Shown: positions 58,495 to 64,000 of the stretch, piece after piece
Position numbering within the stretch: the first letter of the stretch is position 1
Layout of the letters: each line of letters starts with the position of its first letter
Assembly: GCA_951394405.1 (NCBI GenBank)
Contig: OX596335.1
Span: 3,968,001 to 4,032,000, forward strand
From: Coprinellus micaceus
Taxonomy: Eukaryota; Basidiomycota; Agaricomycetes; Agaricales; Psathyrellaceae
Reading direction: 5' to 3'
Length of the DNA: 64,000 nucleotides
The notes under the pieces: generated by a model
Told to the model about the DNA's origin: nothing
Databases searched by the model: none
Seen by the model: the letters and a program-made list of their open reading frames with translations, nothing else
Position numbers and translations under genes: made by a program

Positions 58495-61400
58495 GGTTCG
58501 GTGTCAGGCAAAGAAAGGTGGAATGGACGAGACTGGGGGTGTACGGAGAATAAATAGGGTGGAGTGGGGCTGTTAAAGTAGTGCGTTGCAGAGTGTCGCG
58601 TAGCCGGAGTAAACAGGATGGAATGTTGCTGGATTCTTCGTGTTCGCTGCCGCCCAGTCGTCCCTTCTGCAACCCGAGCTTGCGTTCGATCGTCCCCCTA
58701 GCTGCTGGAACACCAAACTCGGTAATCCTCCTTCCGTCGTAGTCTGTAGGTCCCAATAACCTTTCGTCCTCGACTCCAACACCTCCTGCAGTTGACTCCG
58801 CCCGTAGTACCCCAACCCCCGAAATGTTTGGTTTGTCAGAAACTCTATTAGCCGCCTGAATCGGCCAAATGCAGCCTAGTCAAGACTCGAGGACCTGCCG
58901 AGGCCGCCTATTCGTCAAATGCTGGCACGAGCCGAGAGACAAACTGCGAAATGAACGCGAAATGAAAAGATCGAGGTTGGCCTGAAGGTGCAGACGAGCA
59001 CCGACTGCACTGTGTATGGTCGGCTTTCGATCCAAACAGGAGCTCGGCGCAGCTCGGCACCGGCGGCGACGGACCAGCGTCGGGACGCGGTGATGCGGAC
59101 TCTGTGTCGGTGATCGGGAATTAGGCGCCCATCCAGCGCCGCCACGAGTCTCCGTATCCGAGTCCGCCCCCATTGTTCGACAAACGTAGATATCGGGCAA
59201 AGATTTGCCCAGGAATGGCGTTATATATGACTCGGAGTCGTTGAAATTTTTCGTTTCCAGATTATTCTCACAGTTCCTGTAATATTCTGCATCCCTGATG
59301 ATTCACGCCGCGTCGGGTTCACGCGCCTCCTCACCCATCTACATGCACCACCATTGTTCGACCAATGGAACTTGCGAGGGCAGACCATATTGGTAATTAT
59401 AGCTTTCCCACAGTAATATTTAAGATTGCCAGCGAGTCATCGCTGCTTGAGAAATCGAAGCCAACCTTCTCGATCACAGCTCATCTTCCTATCTATGTAC
59501 AGGATCCAAACTGAACCCTAATACCACCTCTCAAGAGTCACATACGCAGCACAAGTGCTACCTTACCCTACTGCGCGTATAATGGAAGCATAATTGCCTA
59601 CGTACACGCGATGGCTATGGAAGCCCTGGATGCATTCGAGGTGGTTATAGTGGCAAGCACTACTAACCGGAGTCAGCAACTCTCAAGGAGGCTGTATCGC
59701 AAAGGCTCAGCCTCGAGCCGTCGAATCACAATGAGTCGGTTCTCAAGACTAAGCTGCGGGCCGGCCTCCCTCAATCGGGAACAAATATTGCTTCTCCGAG
59801 ACTCCAGGAGATTCCCAATGCTCTTGAACTTCGGAGAAATAGACCTTGCGGCTAGGTCACAGAAGGCTGTATGCGAGAGAACGTGCTGCGCTCGGCCATC
59901 CACGCGCTTGCTGCGAGGCAGACTTCGCCCTACAATTCAAAAATTACGCACCTTTTTTCGGTTTGTCAGGTTGAAACAAATGTCCGGCGTTGTTCAACAT
60001 TCCGCGGAAGAGAAATTCCAATGATGTAATAAATCAAGCGCCCAAGAAGCCTCACATCATTCGGAGCGAACTGCCTATTCGCCAGCCAAACATTCAGGCT
60101 TCGTCCAAGCACCTCTTAGACTTAGGGCGCGCCGGGCAGCATGAGACCATTCAAGTTCCAAGTCTACACTGCACGCCTACTCCCTCAACTTAGTTCGAGC
60201 TTTCACGTCTGCTTGAAACACTCGTCGCGGAAATGGAATTCCAATTGCAAGGCGGCTCCGTTTCGATAGCGCGTTGTATGCCAGTAAACTTGAATCCTAG
60301 AGCGGTTTGATTCGCTTCTCGTGTCCCCAGCTCGGACCCTCAATGCTCTCTCCTAGTTCAAAGGCCCTTATCGCAAAGTCCCCGCGTGTAGGCCGTTACG
60401 ATCCCGCCACTTCATCTCGGAATGCGCTTCATTAAACGCCACTATGTACCTTCCTCGGTCCTCCGAGTCGATAACCCCCGTGTATAGTTCCTGTACATCG
60501 TAGTATATCAGTGACCTTTCATATGATAAGGAGGTAATGTCATACCCAAGTACCTTTCCATATCGCATAGAGAAGCTAGTCCGTCCCCGACTCGGACCCT
60601 CGACACACAAAATGGAGCGGATCGACGGGCACGTCACACAAAAAAGTCAAAGCCACACACCCGTACATTCCGGCACTCGTCCCGACTCAACTCGCAGTTC
60701 ACTGCAGGTTCACCGTCAGGGAACGTCGGAAACAGGAAGTCCCGGCGCAACCCTGACCAATAATTCCCCGGACCTTGGCCTCGACATCGCTTGGACGCAA
60801 AATGTGCTGGCAGTGGTGGCCGCAAAAATGGCACGACAACTTCGGTGACGCGGTGACGGGGAGTTCGGGATAAGCCCATAAATGGAAATGCCGTGAACAT
60901 ACCCGGCCTCGAGGGCTTTATTCCCTGTTACGCTGAAACACTTGACGGAACAAACTCACCGCCCACAGCACACCGTACCGCACCCTCCGACCGAGGATCC
61001 CGAACATGCACGTCCAAAATGTCAAAGACTCGAAAGTGACGTGAACCCTGAAGATCAGGATATTGTTGGGGATCGAGGTTGAGTCATGTTCAACAAAGAG
61101 CCTGAGTCGTGCTGTGTTTGGGTGGGATGGTTATTAGGTTTTAGGTGTACATTGTGTGCTGTACTTGGGCTATGTCAATGTCACCCTCGTTCCATTTCTT
61201 TACAAGGTATTTTTCCCTATTCCAGCACCCCGCCACACCCACCTGATACCGCCCAAGTCGTACCTCGTGTACGACTCGTGTTTTTAAGTATGCATTACGT
61301 CGCGTGCCACCAGACAGTGCCGGCTAGGGTTCAACAGACACCAGACACCCGGCACGAGCCCGAGCTCCTGCTCGGGTCACTGAGTGTCGAGCCTGGTTTA

Positions 61401-62364
61401 CTAAACGGATCCTCGATAAGAAAAGAAAAGAGCGCTGCGTTCGGCGATTGACGTTCGCTTGCCATTTCCGGGTGGGGGGTGTGGCGGGATACGATGCCCG
61501 GATTTGGAGAGACGGAACAGTCGAGTCTTGCTAGAAGGAGAAGGAGGAGGGTACGGGGTTTGGATGTGGGTTGTGGATGGAAGAAAACGTGTTGTGTTGA
61601 GGCGAACATGGACTCGGATATTATGAGCGTTGACTGGGACACCGGAACGGACTCGACGGGGACGACCTGCGAATGTTCAGAACTCATCATGGAGAGAGGC
61701 CGAAAACGACGCACGCGATCGGAGCACCAGCCTACTCCAGAGTTCACCATGACTACTGCTCGAGTGGAGACTCGGACAGGGATAGGACACGCACATATCT
61801 GATTCACTCTAGTACGCCTCGAGACATCCTAGCCGGCGTTAGGTATGGGTAGATTCAATTAAAGTACGTAGTCGATCGACGTGCCCACTCACAGTCTACT
61901 GGCGCTAGGAATAACCCTCCCCCATCCAAGCTAGTATACTCCGACGACTTACCTCCCTCTCCATCCAGCGAGCCAAGAGCGTCGACCCAACGGCATTACG
62001 CAGCGTGTTCTCCAGTAAGTACGCGGCCCAAGCCTTGAGTACGCCTGTAAGTAGCTTAGACCCGGAGCGCTTTCTCTAGGCTCAAAGACTATACATACAC
62101 TCGCACTATAGATTAGCTAAGTAGCTCCTTGGCGTTGAACTGACGGAACACGCTGCGGACGGCGTTGAGTTCGAGTAGTCAGCCCCAAGCGGTATGTTTG
62201 GACATTGTCGGTGATTGGGCGCTTCGGCGAGGAGCTTTTACGTCCTCGCAAGACACGTCTCTCCGTTTATGGTGGAACATAAGCAGTAAGTATACGTGAC
62301 GCCGCGCTGAGGCTGCTGAGGGGGGGAGAGAGCCGCGAGCTGCGACAGATGGCTTGGGTTGAGT

Positions 62365-62410
62365 TAGGTAGGTGATTGGATGGGTATGGATATGGATGGA
62401 TGGATGGGTA
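62365..62410. repeat. Short GGAT-rich tandem repeat
   Basis: Imperfect repetition of TGGAT/GGGTATGGAT units, likely a microsatellite. Confidence 0.6.
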
Positions 62411-63431
62411 CCTGTGTGGGTGGTGGGAGTGTATGCGGCTGCGATAGGTAGGTATCAGGTGCCTTGCGATATCATATCATATCATAGAGATAGATGGAGG
62501 GATTGTCGGGCCCTGCGTGGGCGTTTGAGGTGGTCACCCGCTCGTTTTGACGGACGCTGTATGGCTTGGACTGTCCATCGTTGCTGTGGGAAACTTGAGT
62601 TCAGTTTCACTGCGGTACGGTATGAGTAGTAGGAAGGAAGGTCGACTCTGCATACCTATCATCGTAAGGAGACCCCGCGTCGCGAGTACAATAGGAGCGT
62701 ACCCTGATTGCTCCATCGCGTACACTGAAAGTCCAGGTAAGCGACGGGAATCAGCGGTGTAGGGTTGGGGTAACGTTATTGAATAATGAGATGTGTGCAA
62801 CCCTGTGTGTGGGTGGGCTGAGGGGAGTGGACCCCGGAGTCGGCATCGCGTTTCGTGTCGGCGAGAGGATCGGATCGTAGCGCGATGCGATGCCAGTGGG
62901 TGAAGGGTGCGGAGGTGGAGGAAAAGCTTTGCTTCTAGCGAAACACGCGTGGTAGCCGTGAACGTGCAGAGACCGGAGGGGGGTGTACGTGAACCCCCCC
63001 CAACGTCAGAATGACTCCTTGCTAACTGGGATAGCTGGGATATGTCTTCAAGGGTGGTTGCTTTAATTTTGAGTGAAGGGCTGTTCGGAACTTTACTCAG
63101 CGTACAGCATGTTTTGTCGTCTGCGCTGGTAGAGGGCTCCTTAGCGTTGCCTTGTGGTGTGTGCATGCACAGTACTGCTATATTTTCGTATTCTGTTTCC
63201 CATAAGGACCCTTGTGTGAAGCGCGGATGGGTGACTCGCACCGAGTCGCTCAGGAAGATCGTTGGAAGCGCAGACGGATGAGGGCGGGAAGAGTGGATGA
63301 CGCAAAAACGTAACAGCCGCCGAACGCCATCTGAGATCGCAAGTCAAAGATCTGATCGGGGGAACGGTGCTTACGGTGATTTGTCTTTTGTGCGTTCGGC
63401 GCGATGTTGGCTGCTGCTACTTTTTCTTACT

Positions 63432-63437
63432 TATATA
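63432..63437 (+). promoter_or_regulatory. TATA box of the terminal F-box gene
   Basis: TATATA lies about 72 bp upstream of the start codon at 63509, a plausible core-promoter position. Confidence 0.45.
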
Positions 63438-63508
63438 CGGGGCCTGCGCCTGTCACCCAATTACCCTCTCATTTACTTTTCTCCCGCCCCCTGAAGCAAG
63501 AAAGCTAA

Positions 63509-64000
63509 ATGCCGTCGATACTCGGTCTCCTGCCCGAGCTCGCCACGACGATGAGGGGCACCCAGCCGTGGGTCTTTGCCGCCCTGGCTGCCAGCCAGTA
63601 TGATTACGCCCCGCGCACGAACAAGCTCACAAAGGCCATTACGTCTCCCAGCAAGCCCGTCCTCCATGCCCTCGCACTCGACTTCACCGCCTGCTCAACG
63701 TCGTCGTCGTGCTACTCCACCCCGATGACCGCCGCACCCACCACCGCGACGACGACGCAGCCATCGAGGGTGCAAATGCCCCTGGAATTGATCCTCGCCA
63801 TCATCGAAATCGCCGCAGAGTCGGACCCTATTGCCTCCACCCAGCTCCTCAAGGCATCCACCCTCGTCTGCCGCACCTGGTCCCTCCCCGTCCAGCGTCT
63901 GCTCTTCCGCTCCGTCACCCTGCGCTCGAAAGGCCAGTACACCTCGTTCATTCGGTCGGTATCGAAGGGTACACCAAAGGCAAGGGTGTTGAAGGAGGCG
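63509..64000 (+). CDS. F-box protein (N-terminal part only, cut by window edge)
   Basis: From ATG 63509 the frame is open for 164 codons to the window end, so the gene is incomplete. It begins MPSILGLLPELATTMRGTQP, runs through a Thr/Ser-rich stretch (STSSSCYSTPMTAAPTTATT), then an F-box: VQMPLELILAIIEIAAESDP, followed by LLKASTLVCRTWSLPVQRLL and LFRSVTLRSKGQYTSFIRSV. The spacing of LPxEL-like, VCRxW and LF/LxxSV elements is the standard F-box pattern of Agaricomycetes, with the Ser/Thr-rich leader being unusual. A more internal start (for example the Met in VQMPLEL) is possible. Domains beyond the F-box lie outside the window. Confidence 0.78.
   Translation, partial: MPSILGLLPELATTMRGTQPWVFAALAASQYDYAPRTNKLTKAITSPSKPVLHALALDFTACSTSSSCYSTPMTAAPTTATTTQPSRVQMPLELILAIIEIAAESDPIASTQLLKASTLVCRTWSLPVQRLLFRSVTLRSKGQYTSFIRSVSKGTPKARVLKEA

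Larger units (their letters stand above)
58495..63508. other. Gene-poor stretch of about 5 kb
   Basis: I cannot support a gene anywhere in this interval. Open frames stay below 160 codons and are spread over all six frames; the longest (61807-61331 minus, 158 codons; 60024 plus, 137 codons) show no family motif. Short tandem runs are present: GGAT/GGATGGAT-type repeats at about 62365-62410 and ATCATATC repeats at about 62468-62486. No long terminal repeats, transposase or reverse transcriptase motifs were recognised by eye. Confidence 0.45.

Noticed and set aside
61331..61807. 158-codon minus-strand and 107-codon plus-strand open frames
   Set aside because: They overlap each other on opposite strands, show no motif, and neither can be extended by plausible introns.

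Overview
This is a window of nuclear DNA from a filamentous basidiomycete, most likely an agaricomycete. The evidence is: genes cut by many 45-70 nt GT-AG introns, closely packed genes on both strands, one DUF6533-type membrane protein, several F-box proteins of the type expanded in Agaricomycetes, and ordinary fungal housekeeping genes (VPS33, NTE1, methylisocitrate lyase, SIN3, palI/RIM9, SYO1, KAP114). I cannot place it to genus. No rRNA, CRISPR array or intact transposon was seen.

Layout. 1-10.1 kb carries three minus-strand genes in a row: VPS33 (cut by the window edge), the lysophospholipase NTE1, and an isocitrate/methylisocitrate lyase with a mitochondrial-type leader. 10.5-23.2 kb holds a small Sin3-like gene made only of PAH modules, then two paralogous TPR genes in opposite orientation. 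Between the TPR copies lie a divergent pair: an unknown Pro/Ser-rich protein (-) and the four-pass pH-sensing protein PalI (+). 23.5-33.6 kb has three plus-strand genes: full-length SIN3, a single-pass membrane protein with PPAY and three PSAP motifs, and the ribosomal-protein import adaptor SYO1. 34-37.4 kb has an F-box-like gene, a RidA enzyme and a broken F-box-like copy. 37.6-47.3 kb has a C2H2 zinc-finger protein (-), a 1,393-residue TBC RabGAP (+) and a DUF6533 membrane protein (-). 48.6-58.5 kb has importin KAP114 (-), a divergent F-box protein with Cys pairs (+) and an RS-rich protein (-). A stretch of about 5 kb with no gene I can support follows, and the window ends inside another F-box gene.

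How they relate. Most genes are unrelated housekeeping functions, with no metabolic cluster. A loose membrane-traffic theme exists (Vps33, the RabGAP, PalI, and the membrane protein with ESCRT- and Rsp5-type motifs), but this is only co-location. The most distinctive feature is a duplicated TPR gene whose two copies each lie beside a SIN3-type gene: one copy beside full SIN3, the other beside the PAH-only relative, which has an in-frame stop followed directly by ATG. For VPS33 exons 1-3, the unknown gene beside palI, palI, TPR-B, SIN3, the PSAP protein, SYO1, RidA, the TBC gene and the RS-rich gene I joined exons by hand from splice signals. For the seven of these whose complete joined coding length I summed (palI, TPR-B, SIN3, SYO1, RidA, TBC and RS-rich), and for the unknown gene and the PSAP protein, it is a multiple of three. 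Exon limits of the other spliced genes were only partly resolved.
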